A stretch of DNA of 52,962 nucleotides, taken from NCBI GenBank assembly GCA_017561205.1, contig JAFZDL010000097.1, positions 1 to 52,962 on the forward strand, read 5' to 3'. This document shows positions 26,896 through 33,708 of the stretch, one piece after another. Each line of letters starts with the position of its first letter. Position 1 is the stretch's first letter. Both the position numbers and the translations under genes were made by a program. This DNA is from Oscillospiraceae bacterium (GTDB lineage: Bacteria > Bacillota > Clostridia > Oscillospirales > Oscillospiraceae). A model generated the notes under the pieces. That model was not told the origin of the DNA. It ran no database searches and saw nothing but the letters and a program-made list of their open reading frames with translations.

Positions 26896-27846
26896 TTACT
26901 TGGATTCGACAGAGACACCCTTTTCGGCAAAGTACTTGGCAGCGCCCTTGTGGAAGGGTGCGGTCATACCGGTGGTTGCATTCTCAATAGACAGCTCCGC
27001 GCGCTTGGCGTGGCTGATCGCGTCAACGTTATCAAAGATGGCCTTGGTGATGTTGTAAACATCTGCCTCGGAAGCGGAGGTGCTGACGATCAGGGTAGCC
27101 TTAACGGTAACGGTGGTTACATCAGCGGTCTGGCCGTTATAGCTCTTAGCAGGAATCACGTAAGTAGTGTAGTAGGGAGAGCTCTCCATCAGCTTCGTGG
27201 CAATATCGCCGTCGATGGGCACCAGAGTAGCATTGGCAGCCAGACACAGCTCGGTGATAGCGGGAGTGGGAGCGCCTGCCACGATGAAGGCTGCGTCGAT
27301 CTTGCCGTCCTTCAGAGCATCGGCAGAGTCAGCAAAGGACTGGTACTGGGGAACGATGTCCCCCTCGGTCAGGCCGGCAGCGCCCAGAATGTCGATGGCG
27401 TTGAAGTACACACCGGAGCCGGCAGCACCAATAGAAACCTTCTTACCCCTCAGATCGGAAACGCTCTTGATGTTGGGATCCATGGTGACCAGCTGCACAG
27501 CTTCAGCGTACAGACCGCCGATCACGCGGAAAGAGTCCAGCTTGCCTTCTTTCTCAAAGGAACGAGTGCCGTCGTAAGCATAAGCCATAACATCGGACTG
27601 GACAGTAGCCAGCTGATAATTGCCGGCGTGGATACCCAGAATGTTAGCCTTGGAACCATCGGTAGAAACCACATTGACATCAATACCGGTAGCGGATTTA
27701 ATCTGGTTGCCCAGAGCGCCACCGTAGGCGTAGTAGGTGCCGGAGGTGCCACCGGTGCCCATGGTCATCTTAGCAGCGCCTCCGCTGCAGGCAGCCAGTG
27801 CTAAACCCAAGGTCAATACCAGAAATACAGAAATAATTTTCTTCAT
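26896..27846 (-). CDS. TAXI family TRAP solute-binding lipoprotein
   Basis: Extracytoplasmic substrate-binding subunit of the TRAP system, 316 residues. The signal peptide (MKKIISVFLVLTLGLALAAC) ends in a LAAC lipobox, giving a lipid-anchored protein. The mature start GTGGTSGTYYAYGGALG and the PNIKSVSDLRGKKVSIGAAGSG region are typical of TAXI proteins. The start has AAGGAGG about 9 nt upstream; the longer in-frame extension covers the promoter and is rejected. It precedes the permease gene by about 80 bp. Confidence 0.94.
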   Translation of the reverse strand: MKKIISVFLVLTLGLALAACSGGAAKMTMGTGGTSGTYYAYGGALGNQIKSATGIDVNVVSTDGSKANILGIHAGNYQLATVQSDVMAYAYDGTRSFEKEGKLDSFRVIGGLYAEAVQLVTMDPNIKSVSDLRGKKVSIGAAGSGVYFNAIDILGAAGLTEGDIVPQYQSFADSADALKDGKIDAAFIVAGAPTPAITELCLAANATLVPIDGDIATKLMESSPYYTTYVIPAKSYNGQTADVTTVTVKATLIVSTSASEADVYNITKAIFDNVDAISHAKRAELSIENATTGMTAPFHKGAAKYFAEKGVSVESK

Positions 27847-27877
27847 ATGTAATTGCCTCCTTAAAAAATTTGTTATG

Positions 27878-27906
27878 ATTATACACCCATTTTGAGAATT
27901 ATGCAA
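27878..27906 (-). promoter_or_regulatory. Sigma-A promoter of the TRAP operon
   Basis: Minus-strand -35 TTGCAT and perfect -10 TATAAT with a 17-bp spacer, about 32 bp before the lipoprotein start. The roughly 240 bases upstream to the pseudogene contain no recognisable gene. Confidence 0.85.
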
Positions 27907-28147
27907 GTACAAAGTTGCAATTTTTTGCCATTCATCCTTATTTAGTATAAAATATAACGTTGTTTTTGCTCGAATCGGGCAATAGACCTTGCGTAACTCT
28001 GCATTATTTTGCATAATATTGTGAAAAACATACAACAGGCAGTAGCACTCCCACAGAAATTTCTTCATTCATCACATAATTCATAAAACAGCGATGACAG
28101 GTGGTTATTTGCACAACTATTTTTTATCCGTTCTGTTGAACAGATAA

Positions 28148-28561
28148 TCAGTAGTGGTCTGGTAAAAATCCGCAAGCTTGAGCAGAACCGGCGGTGTACA
28201 GGCCGGCAGGACGGGTGCCGGGGGCCATAATGCTTGCCCTTGGGATCTTGGTGGGGATGAGCAGGACGATGTGGTTCACCTGGCAGGAGGTGTTCTTGTC
28301 CAAAATGAAGAACGGACCCTTACGGGCAACTATCTTATACTCTCCCTTGCCTACCATCTCGGCGATATCGTCGCAGTACAGGCCGACGCAGTTAATGATG
28401 TACTTTGTCTCGAGCTCCTCACCGGTGGTCTGCACAGTCTTGACCTTGCCACCCTCAGTAGTAATACCGATGACCTTATTGCTCAGCAGGAAACGCACCC
28501 CGTTGTCAAAAGCATTTTCTGGATAAGCCTGCACCGATCACAATCACATCTGTTTTCAGCA
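28148..28561 (-). pseudogene. Remnant of an FAD-dependent glycerol-3-phosphate dehydrogenase-like operon
   Basis: The minus strand starts with a good N-terminus for an FAD oxidoreductase (MLKTDVIVIGAG, the GxGxxG strand-loop), then jumps with a frame change to a mid-protein segment (AYPENAFDNGVRFLL ... IINCVGLYCDDIAEMVG ... ARKGPFFILDK). It then passes to PAGLYTAGSAQ, which resembles a different NAD(P)/FAD oxidoreductase. About 130 residues survive of proteins that normally exceed 450. At least two internal deletions or fusions explain this, so it is non-functional. Confidence 0.7.
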
Positions 28562-28612
28562 TTTTTATACACTTCCTAATTCAGAGAAACCGCAAGAAAA
28601 AATCGCCATAAT

Positions 28613-28658
28613 AAAAAATCGAGTGTCCACAACGGTGAAATCCGTTATGAACACTCGA
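28613..28658 (-). terminator. Intrinsic terminator after the structured RNA
   Basis: On the minus strand TCGAGTGT pairs with ACACTCGA, with an inner ACGG/CCGT helix in the loop, followed by TTTTTT. Confidence 0.9.
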
Positions 28659-28660
28659 TA

Positions 28661-28905
28661 TGGTTGCGGAGGCAGGACTTGTATTTGTCTTTGTGACGGG
28701 CATTAGCGAAATCAGTTCTGCGTATCTCCCCGGTTTGCGGTACCCTATATTTTCTGCGGCGGTCACAGCCGCCTTGAAAATATAGACCGCTGCACTGCGC
28801 TCCCCTCCCTCCTCCCGCCACCGGCGGCGGTCGGGTCGCTTACCCAACGAGCTACGCCCGTCGGTCTCATAACCCGGGAGATAGATCAATGCTTGCTTTG
28901 CAAGC
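28661..28905 (-). ncRNA. Highly structured putative non-coding RNA (raiA-motif candidate)
   Basis: About 245 nt on the minus strand between the tRNA-fMet terminator and its own strong terminator. Dense complementarity is visible: CTATATTTTC with GAAAATATAG enclosing GGCGG/CCGCC; a GGGT-AAGCG-ACCC hairpin; a CCGCC/GGCGG hairpin; and a GCTTGC-AAA-GCAAGC hairpin at the 5' side. The 3' end (AGTCCTGCCTCCGCAACCA) is identical to the last 19 bases of tRNA-fMet. The protein-like frame across it is one I recall as a recurrent spurious translation in Clostridia genomes, which suggests nucleotide-level conservation. Length, clade and complexity fit the raiA RNA motif, but I cannot confirm the family. 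Confidence 0.55.
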
Positions 28906-28910
28906 CATAG

Positions 28911-28941
28911 AAAAGAAAAAAGCCATCCCGTTTGGGATGAC
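28911..28941 (-). terminator. Terminator of tRNA-fMet
   Basis: On the minus strand GTCATCCC pairs with GGGATGGC (8 bp, one G-U, 4-nt loop), followed by TTTTTTCTTTT, 12 bp after the tRNA CCA end. Confidence 0.88.
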
Positions 28942-28952
28942 TTTTTCTTTTC

Positions 28953-29028
28953 TGGTTGCGGAGGCAGGACTCGAACCTACGACCTCCGGGTTATGAGCCC
29001 GACGAGCTTCCAACTGCTCTACTCCGCG
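28953..29028 (-). tRNA. Initiator tRNA-fMet (CAT)
   Basis: Complete minus-strand cloverleaf with anticodon loop TCATAAC. Initiator features are visible: an unpaired C1-A72 at the acceptor end (CGCGGAG / CTCCGCA) and GGG/CCC pairs at the base of the anticodon stem. CCA is encoded. Confidence 0.96.
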
Positions 29029-29056
29029 ATATGGGCACTCTCTTGAGCGCCTATGT

Positions 29057-29085
29057 ATTGTACCACGGCAGGCAGAACTTGTCAA
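29057..29085 (-). promoter_or_regulatory. Sigma-A promoter of tRNA-fMet
   Basis: Minus-strand perfect -35 TTGACA and -10 TACAAT with a 17-bp spacer. Confidence 0.9.
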
Positions 29086-29215
29086 CCATTATTTTTTGTC
29101 CTTTGGGGGCGAACCGCAAAATCTTTTGTCGGTTTTGCATTTTTATTTAGTCCGTTTTGTTGGACAGTTTTATTTTTATAATCAGCACATAAGATAAATC
29201 ACGGAGGTACTGATT

Positions 29216-29374
29216 ATGAAAACAATCGCTTGCAAACCAAACCCCATCGACCGCATTCCCTACCCCAACGCCGCCACCCGCCGTGAGCTGCTACACAAGG
29301 CTTTGGACACCGCTTTGGTAACCGCCAGCGGCATTGGCATCGGTGCAATCATTGCGCTGATGACTGTCCTTTAA
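29216..29374 (+). CDS. Small membrane protein, 52 residues
   Basis: An ATG preceded by CGGAGG at 9 nt opens a 52-codon frame. The N-terminal half is polar and basic (KPNPIDRIPYPNAATRRELLHK). The C-terminal half is one hydrophobic helix with GxGxG spacing (TASGIGIGAIIALMTVL), consistent with a single-pass membrane peptide. The stop overlaps the convergent coaX stop region by three bases. No family recognised. A TATAAT box at 29176-29181 lies upstream, but the matching -35 is unclear. Confidence 0.7.
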   Translation: MKTIACKPNPIDRIPYPNAATRRELLHKALDTALVTASGIGIGAIIALMTVL

Positions 29375-30141
29375 TTTTTCTTATTATCCCGGTACAGGGC
29401 TACCAGGCCCTTAATGAGCAAGTTTTTATCATAAATCATTGGCGTCTTGCACAGGGGTACGATGAACTTGGCAATACCGCCGGTGGCAATGACCGTTGTC
29501 TTATAGCCCAGTTCCTGCTCCATCCGTTCCACCATGCCATCCAGCATACAGGCAGTGCCCATCATAATACCGGAGCGCATTGCGTCGATGGTATTTCTGC
29601 CGATGGCCCGCTTGGGCTGATCCAGCTGTAAACCGGGAAGCAATGCGGTATTGTTGGTGAGGGCATCCATAGATATCCGTACGCCGGGAATGATACAGCC
29701 GCCGATGTGGGCGCCGGACTGATCCAACACAGAGATAGTAGTAGCCGTGCCCATATCAATAACGATCAGCGGAGGCTTATGCTCCCGTAGGGCAGCCACA
29801 TCCGCCACAACCAGGTCAGCACCGGTCTGGCCAGGATTCTCCAGGCGGATATCCAGGCCCGTCTTGATGCCGGGGCCTACCACAAGACTCTGCTTGCCTG
29901 TAAGTTTCTTAATAGCAGTTTGGAAGGAGTTCAGCACCTGGGGCACAACAGAAGAAATGATACTGCCCTCGATATCCTCCGGGCGCACACCGTACACATC
30001 CAGCAGAATCTTTAAATCCACGCAGTACTGATCCGAGGTCTTGGTTGCCTCGGTGCGAAGCCGTGCCTCAAAGACGATCTCGTCGTCCTTGACGCCGCCC
30101 AAAACGATATTGGAATTGCCGATATCAATGGTTAAAATCAT
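29371..30141 (-). CDS. coaX: Type III pantothenate kinase
   Basis: First step of coenzyme A synthesis, phosphorylating pantothenate; the ASKHA-fold CoaX form. It has 256 residues. The phosphate-1 motif LTIDIGNSNIVLGG is at the N-terminus, followed by the GADLVVADVAA substrate motif and the IDMGTATTISVLD segment, with HIGGCIIPGV after it. It overlaps the phosphoesterase gene by four bases (ATGA). Confidence 0.97.
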   Translation of the reverse strand: MILTIDIGNSNIVLGGVKDDEIVFEARLRTEATKTSDQYCVDLKILLDVYGVRPEDIEGSIISSVVPQVLNSFQTAIKKLTGKQSLVVGPGIKTGLDIRLENPGQTGADLVVADVAALREHKPPLIVIDMGTATTISVLDQSGAHIGGCIIPGVRISMDALTNNTALLPGLQLDQPKRAIGRNTIDAMRSGIMMGTACMLDGMVERMEQELGYKTTVIATGGIAKFIVPLCKTPMIYDKNLLIKGLVALYRDNKKN

Positions 30142-30635
30142 TTCATTTCCTCCAAATCTTCTTGTGTAACGAAGTAGCAGGCGGTGATCTTTTCACCGTC
30201 TGTTTTTAATATGCCCGCCGAACCACCGTTATAGCCGGCGCTGCCGGGATTGAAGACCCACAGGCCGTCTTCCTCTTGGTGGCAATCCATTCTGTGGGTA
30301 TGTCCGTAAAGGGCGATCTGCGCATCATAGCGGCGGGCTTCCGCCACTAACGCTCCAATCCCCTGCTTTACCCATTGCCGGTGGCCGTGGGTCATGTAGA
30401 CCGTTACACCACCGATGGGGTAACAAAGCATCTCCCGGGCATGGGGCGGAGTGCGGTATTTATCGCAGTTACCGGCCACCTGATGCAGAGGAATATGGGG
30501 GAACATTTCCCCAAGGGCTTCCCCATCGTCATAATGGTCGCCCAGGTGGATCATTGCGTCCGGCTTGATTTTCTCCACGCACCGGCGCATAAACTGCATA
30601 CCGGAATGGGAATCGGAAAAAATCAGAATTGTCAT
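30138..30635 (-). CDS. YfcE/MJ0936-type metallophosphoesterase
   Basis: A 165-residue calcineurin-like phosphoesterase. The dimetal motifs are all present: SDSHSG (about 7-12), HLGDHYDD, GNCD, THGH and YGHTHRMD. This is a complete short YfcE-like enzyme; the physiological substrate is unknown. It is co-transcribed with coaX. Confidence 0.92.
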   Translation of the reverse strand: MTILIFSDSHSGMQFMRRCVEKIKPDAMIHLGDHYDDGEALGEMFPHIPLHQVAGNCDKYRTPPHAREMLCYPIGGVTVYMTHGHRQWVKQGIGALVAEARRYDAQIALYGHTHRMDCHQEEDGLWVFNPGSAGYNGGSAGILKTDGEKITACYFVTQEDLEEMK

Positions 30636-30713
30636 CGTTCACCATTCCTTCCTTTGGCGCATATAGTATTCATAAGAGTATTATAGCAGGCATTTTGACG
30701 GGAGGCAATGATA

Positions 30714-30941
30714 ATGGAGAAAAAATCTCAGGATTTTTCTATGGAAGAAGTTATGCGCATAGCCAAAAGCCCCGCCGGGCAGCAACTGATGGCTCTGCTG
30801 CAACAAAAAGACAGCACCGCATTGGCTGAGGCCACCGCCCAAGCCAAGTCCGGGAATTACTCTCAGGCAGGGCAGACCCTTAGCGCTCTGCTGTCTTCTC
30901 CGGAGGCGCAAAAGCTGATGAAAGAATTGGGTGGTAAGTGA
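30714..30941 (+). CDS. Small conserved-looking protein, trio gene 1
   Basis: A 75-residue, mostly helical, Ala/Gln/Ser-rich soluble protein with no Cys. Two repeated helix patterns are visible (SPAGQQLMALLQQ and SPEAQKLMKELGG), the second closing the protein. The start is the ATG 8 nt after GGAGG; an ATG two codons earlier is only 2 nt from that site. The stop shares one base with the next start (TGATG). No family identified. Confidence 0.72.
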   Translation: MEKKSQDFSMEEVMRIAKSPAGQQLMALLQQKDSTALAEATAQAKSGNYSQAGQTLSALLSSPEAQKLMKELGGK

Positions 30942-31255
30942 TGGATAACTTAGAATCGGGATTGCAATCCATTTTAGGCAATCCCCAAATGATGGAGCAG
31001 ATCATGTCCATCGCCCAAAACTTCCAATCAGAACCTGCCCCTCCTCCGCCCACGGCGGAGAAGGGACCGGAGCTGGATTTTGCAACCATACAAAAAATCA
31101 CAGCTCTCATTGGCAAAACCGGGATTGATAACCAGCAGAGGGCTCTGCTGCAGGCGCTGCGTCCCTATCTCAGCGGCCAGCGGATTAGCAAGCTGGAGAA
31201 AGCTATGCGGGCGGCCAAGCTGGCATGCATTGCAACCACATTTTTAGGCAGGTGA
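30941..31255 (+). CDS. Small protein, trio gene 2
   Basis: A 104-residue protein. The N-terminus (LESGLQSILGNPQMMEQIMSI) echoes the SPxAQ/L-helix pattern of the upstream protein. A Pro-rich linker (PAPPPPTAEK) follows, then a helical C-terminal domain with two Leu/Ala helices (ITALIGKTGIDNQQRALLQAL and ISKLEKAMRAAKLA). Start codon overlap with gene 1 implies translational coupling. Function unknown. Confidence 0.72.
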   Translation: MDNLESGLQSILGNPQMMEQIMSIAQNFQSEPAPPPPTAEKGPELDFATIQKITALIGKTGIDNQQRALLQALRPYLSGQRISKLEKAMRAAKLACIATTFLGR

Positions 31256-31259
31256 TTTG

Positions 31260-31550
31260 GTGTACAACCGTTATATTCCCCAGCAGGACGGCACTTTTCG
31301 TAAAAAGCAGGAACCGGACGCTGTTCGTCCCAGTCCGTCCAAGCCCCCGGCTCCGGAGCCACCACCTTACCAACCTCATTGGGATCCTCCTATAGAAAAC
31401 AGCGTGAGCGGTTTCCTAAAACGGCTGATTCCCAAGGATTTTGACACTGGGGATCTTATCGTGGTGCTGCTGCTTTTGCTGATGGCCGGCGACAAACCGG
31501 AGGACAAAAGCACCGCGCTGCTTACCCTGGCGCTTTATTGTTTCTTATAA
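31260..31550 (+). CDS. Small protein, trio gene 3, with C-terminal hydrophobic region
   Basis: A 96-residue protein starting at GTG (or TTG one codon earlier) after AGGCAGG. The N-terminal half is Pro/Lys-rich and probably disordered. The C-terminal half has two hydrophobic segments (DLIVVLLLLLMAG and STALLTLALYCFL) separated by a charged GDKPEDK turn. This suggests a membrane hairpin at the end of the three-gene unit. Function unknown. Confidence 0.68.
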   Translation: MYNRYIPQQDGTFRKKQEPDAVRPSPSKPPAPEPPPYQPHWDPPIENSVSGFLKRLIPKDFDTGDLIVVLLLLLMAGDKPEDKSTALLTLALYCFL

Positions 31551-31553
31551 AAT

Positions 31554-31576
31554 GATCCTCCCCAACAGGGAGGATC
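31554..31576 (+). terminator. Hairpin after the small-protein trio
   Basis: A perfect 9-bp stem GATCCTCCC/GGGAGGATC with a 5-nt loop directly after the stop codon. It has no T tract, so termination is uncertain. Confidence 0.5.
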
Positions 31577-31690
31577 TTAGGGTGGGAGCACCCCCCGCCC
31601 CACATTGAGATTTCAACGCAAGTGCATTCTGCAGAATTTGTCGAACCCTCTTACGGTTTTTGCATATAGTGAAAACGGGAGGTGAAAACT

Positions 31691-32092
31691 ATGTGTAACT
31701 GTAATTGCAGATTCAACTGCACCCTGTTTGCGGTCATCAGCGCCGCCATTTTGGGTGTGGTCGCCGCATTCTTGCAGATCTCCGGTACTATCACCGTGAC
31801 AACTGCATTTTTGTGGGTTGCTTTGGGCATCGGCGTGGTGTATCTGGCAGGCTTGACAGTCGCCTCGACTCGTTGCAGATGCGCAGACGCCACGAGTTGC
31901 CTGTGCAGAGCCCTGAATGCGCTGCTGGCAGGTGTCCTGGGAACGATTCTGCTTTCCCTGGTGCTTTTGGCTGTGGGCATCGTGGCTACCAGCGTGCTGA
32001 GTGCCGTTTTGGTGGGAGTACTGGTGTTCTTCCTGTGGCTAACGGTGGCTTCCGCCGCCTGCTATGTCCGCTGCGCTGCAGATTGTGACTAA
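31691..32092 (+). CDS. Cys-rich four-helix membrane protein
   Basis: A 133-residue protein with about four transmembrane helices. Cysteines cluster on one side of the membrane: CNCNCRFNC at the extreme N-terminus, RCRCADATSCLC between helices 2 and 3, and CYVRCAADC at the C-terminus, 11 in total. The ATG sits 8 nt after GGGAGG. Similar short Cys-rich membrane proteins occur in Clostridia without assigned function. Metal binding or disulfide formation is possible but unproven. Confidence 0.75.
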   Translation: MCNCNCRFNCTLFAVISAAILGVVAAFLQISGTITVTTAFLWVALGIGVVYLAGLTVASTRCRCADATSCLCRALNALLAGVLGTILLSLVLLAVGIVATSVLSAVLVGVLVFFLWLTVASAACYVRCAADCD

Positions 32093-32100
32093 AGGATAAC

Positions 32101-32120
32101 GGGAGGGCTTCGGCCCTCCC
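32101..32120 (+). terminator. UUCG-loop hairpin after the Cys-rich gene
   Basis: GGGAGGGC-TTCG-GCCCTCCC forms an 8-bp stem with a stable UUCG tetraloop, 8 bp after the stop. No T tract follows, so it may protect the 3' end rather than terminate. Confidence 0.6.
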
Positions 32121-32123
32121 CTA

Positions 32124-32152
32124 TTGACATTTGTAATATCTTCGCATATAAT
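32124..32152 (+). promoter_or_regulatory. Consensus promoter of the MATE gene
   Basis: Perfect -35 TTGACA and perfect -10 TATAAT with a 17-bp spacer. It predicts a transcript start near 32159 and a leader of about 140 nt before the transporter gene. Confidence 0.93.
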
Positions 32153-32158
32153 CTTTTT

Positions 32159-32297
32159 GTCATCGGAGGACAGTACACCGCAGTGTTGGGGATCGTAAGC
32201 AATTGCTTGCAGGCCACCTGTCAGATAAGATGTCGAGTGCGCTCGGTTATTACATTTTGTAGTAATCGGGTTATTTTTTATACTTTTTGAGGTTTTT
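32159..32297 (+). promoter_or_regulatory. Structured leader RNA of the MATE gene (candidate riboswitch/attenuator)
   Basis: The leader can form a three-way junction: GGACAG (32168-32173) closes with CTGTC (32218-32222) around two hairpins, ACAC/GTGT and GTAAGC/GCTTGC, with purine-rich linkers GGGGATC and AGGCCAC. A CGAG-TGCG-CTCG hairpin follows. Next is GGTTATTAC/GTAGTAATC (one or two G-U pairs) and a T-rich run, a plausible intrinsic terminator ending just before the gene's GAGG site. I do not recognise a named riboswitch class. Confidence 0.5.
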
Positions 32298-33641
32298 ATG
32301 GATTCCGAAATTTTTGAGAAACTGCCACCCACCAAGCTGTTTTTTCGATGCGCGGTGCCGTCCATGATCACAATGGCCTTTGGTGCTTTGTATCAGATCG
32401 CAGATGGGTTATTTGTTGGCCGATTCATCGGTGAGGACGCCTTGGCTGCCGTCAATTTAATAATGCCTATTTTAATGATGGTATTCGCCTTCTCCAATAT
32501 GATCGCCACCGGCGCATCTGTGCGGATCTCCGTACTGCTGGGTGAAAAGAACCGGGAAGAAGCCTCTAAGGTGTTCTCCCTTTCTTTAAAGGTCATCTTT
32601 CTGCTGGGCTGTATTTTGGGCGGGTTGGGCGTTTTCTTTGCCGTGCCTTTTGTTCGCCTCTTAGCCCCCGGCGCATCAGAACTGGCTATTGCGTATGGTG
32701 TGACCTATATTCGGGTAAATGCGGTATTTTCTCCGCTGTGCCTTGTATTCTTCGCCACGGACAACTATCTGCGGGTATGCGGCAAGGAAAAGCTTAGCAT
32801 GTGGCTGAGCATCACCACACAGCTGTTTAACATCATACTGGATATAGTTCTCATTGTGTTCCTAGAGCAGGGCGTTTGGGCCGCTGCGTTCACCAGTTGT
32901 TTCGCTATGTCCATTGGTGCTGTAATTACCCTTTGGATGTTCCAGGGCAAGAAAATGGATCTTTACTACACCCGGAAGAGCATTTCTTTCTCCAAGTTTT
33001 TAAAAATCCTCGCTAACGGCTCCAGCGAGTTTTTCAGCAACATTTCCATGTCGGTCATGTCCATCGTTTACAACTTCTTCCTCCTGAAATACGGTGGTAC
33101 AACCGGCGTTGCGGCCTTCTCTGTGATTATGTATGTGGACAGCATTATTGGTATGCTGGTATTCGGTATGTGCGACTCTATGCAGCCAGCCATCAGCTAT
33201 TGCTACGGTGCAGGACTGATGTGCAAAGTTAAGGCTTTATTTAAGCGGGTCATTTTGGCAGCGGTCGTGCTTTCCGCCGCGGCAATGGCATTTATGTACT
33301 TTGCAGGACCCTACGTTGCTCCCATTTTTGTAAAACCGGAAGATGCGCAACTGCTGAAGGTAAGCATTGCAGGTATGAAATTGTTTGCCCTCTCCTATTT
33401 TACCGGCTGGGTGGATATGACTTTCTCCTCTTATTTTACCGCATTGGAGCGGCCGGGACGGTCACTGCTTACCTCTTTCTTTGGCACACTGGTAGCTCCC
33501 ATTGGGTTCTTGTTCATTCTTACCCCGCACTGGGGTTTGGAGGGTGTGTGGCTCAATCCCCTGTTCTCCTGTACACTCAGCGCTCTGTTCACCGTGATTC
33601 TTGCAGCAACATTGAAGGTCGAAAAAACGACAAAATTGTGA
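32298..33641 (+). CDS. MATE family multidrug/Na+ antiporter
   Basis: A 447-residue polytopic transporter with about 12 transmembrane helices in two pseudo-repeats. Typical segments are ALYQIADGLFVGRFIGEDALAA (helix 1-2), a GxxVRISVLLGEKNREEA cytoplasmic loop, and QPAISYCYGAG in the second half. It belongs to the MepA-like branch common in Firmicutes and exports cationic or other small toxic compounds. A strong promoter and structured leader precede it. Confidence 0.93.
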   Translation: MDSEIFEKLPPTKLFFRCAVPSMITMAFGALYQIADGLFVGRFIGEDALAAVNLIMPILMMVFAFSNMIATGASVRISVLLGEKNREEASKVFSLSLKVIFLLGCILGGLGVFFAVPFVRLLAPGASELAIAYGVTYIRVNAVFSPLCLVFFATDNYLRVCGKEKLSMWLSITTQLFNIILDIVLIVFLEQGVWAAAFTSCFAMSIGAVITLWMFQGKKMDLYYTRKSISFSKFLKILANGSSEFFSNISMSVMSIVYNFFLLKYGGTTGVAAFSVIMYVDSIIGMLVFGMCDSMQPAISYCYGAGLMCKVKALFKRVILAAVVLSAAAMAFMYFAGPYVAPIFVKPEDAQLLKVSIAGMKLFALSYFTGWVDMTFSSYFTALERPGRSLLTSFFGTLVAPIGFLFILTPHWGLEGVWLNPLFSCTLSALFTVILAATLKVEKTTKL

Positions 33642-33648
33642 ATTTTTC

Positions 33649-33676
33649 TTGAACAAATCTAAAAAATGTGTATAAT
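33649..33676 (+). promoter_or_regulatory. Promoter of the YwaF-like gene
   Basis: -35 TTGAAC and perfect -10 TATAAT with a 16-bp spacer, about 33 bp before the start codon. Confidence 0.82.
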
Positions 33677-33708
33677 GGTAGAAGAACATACAAAGGAGAA
33701 TCGACAAT

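Noticed and set aside
27847-28068. N-terminal extension of the TAXI binding protein
   Set aside because: It spans a good promoter and would bury the lipoprotein signal peptide.
28581-28889. A 102-codon frame through the structured RNA
   Set aside because: The frame ends in the translated tRNA 3' end and terminator, has no RBS, and coincides with strong RNA helices. It is better explained as non-coding RNA.
32159-32297. Assignment of the MATE leader to a named riboswitch (guanidine, preQ1, fluoride, purine, NiCo)
   Set aside because: I could not match the conserved cores of these classes by eye. It is left as an unclassified candidate.
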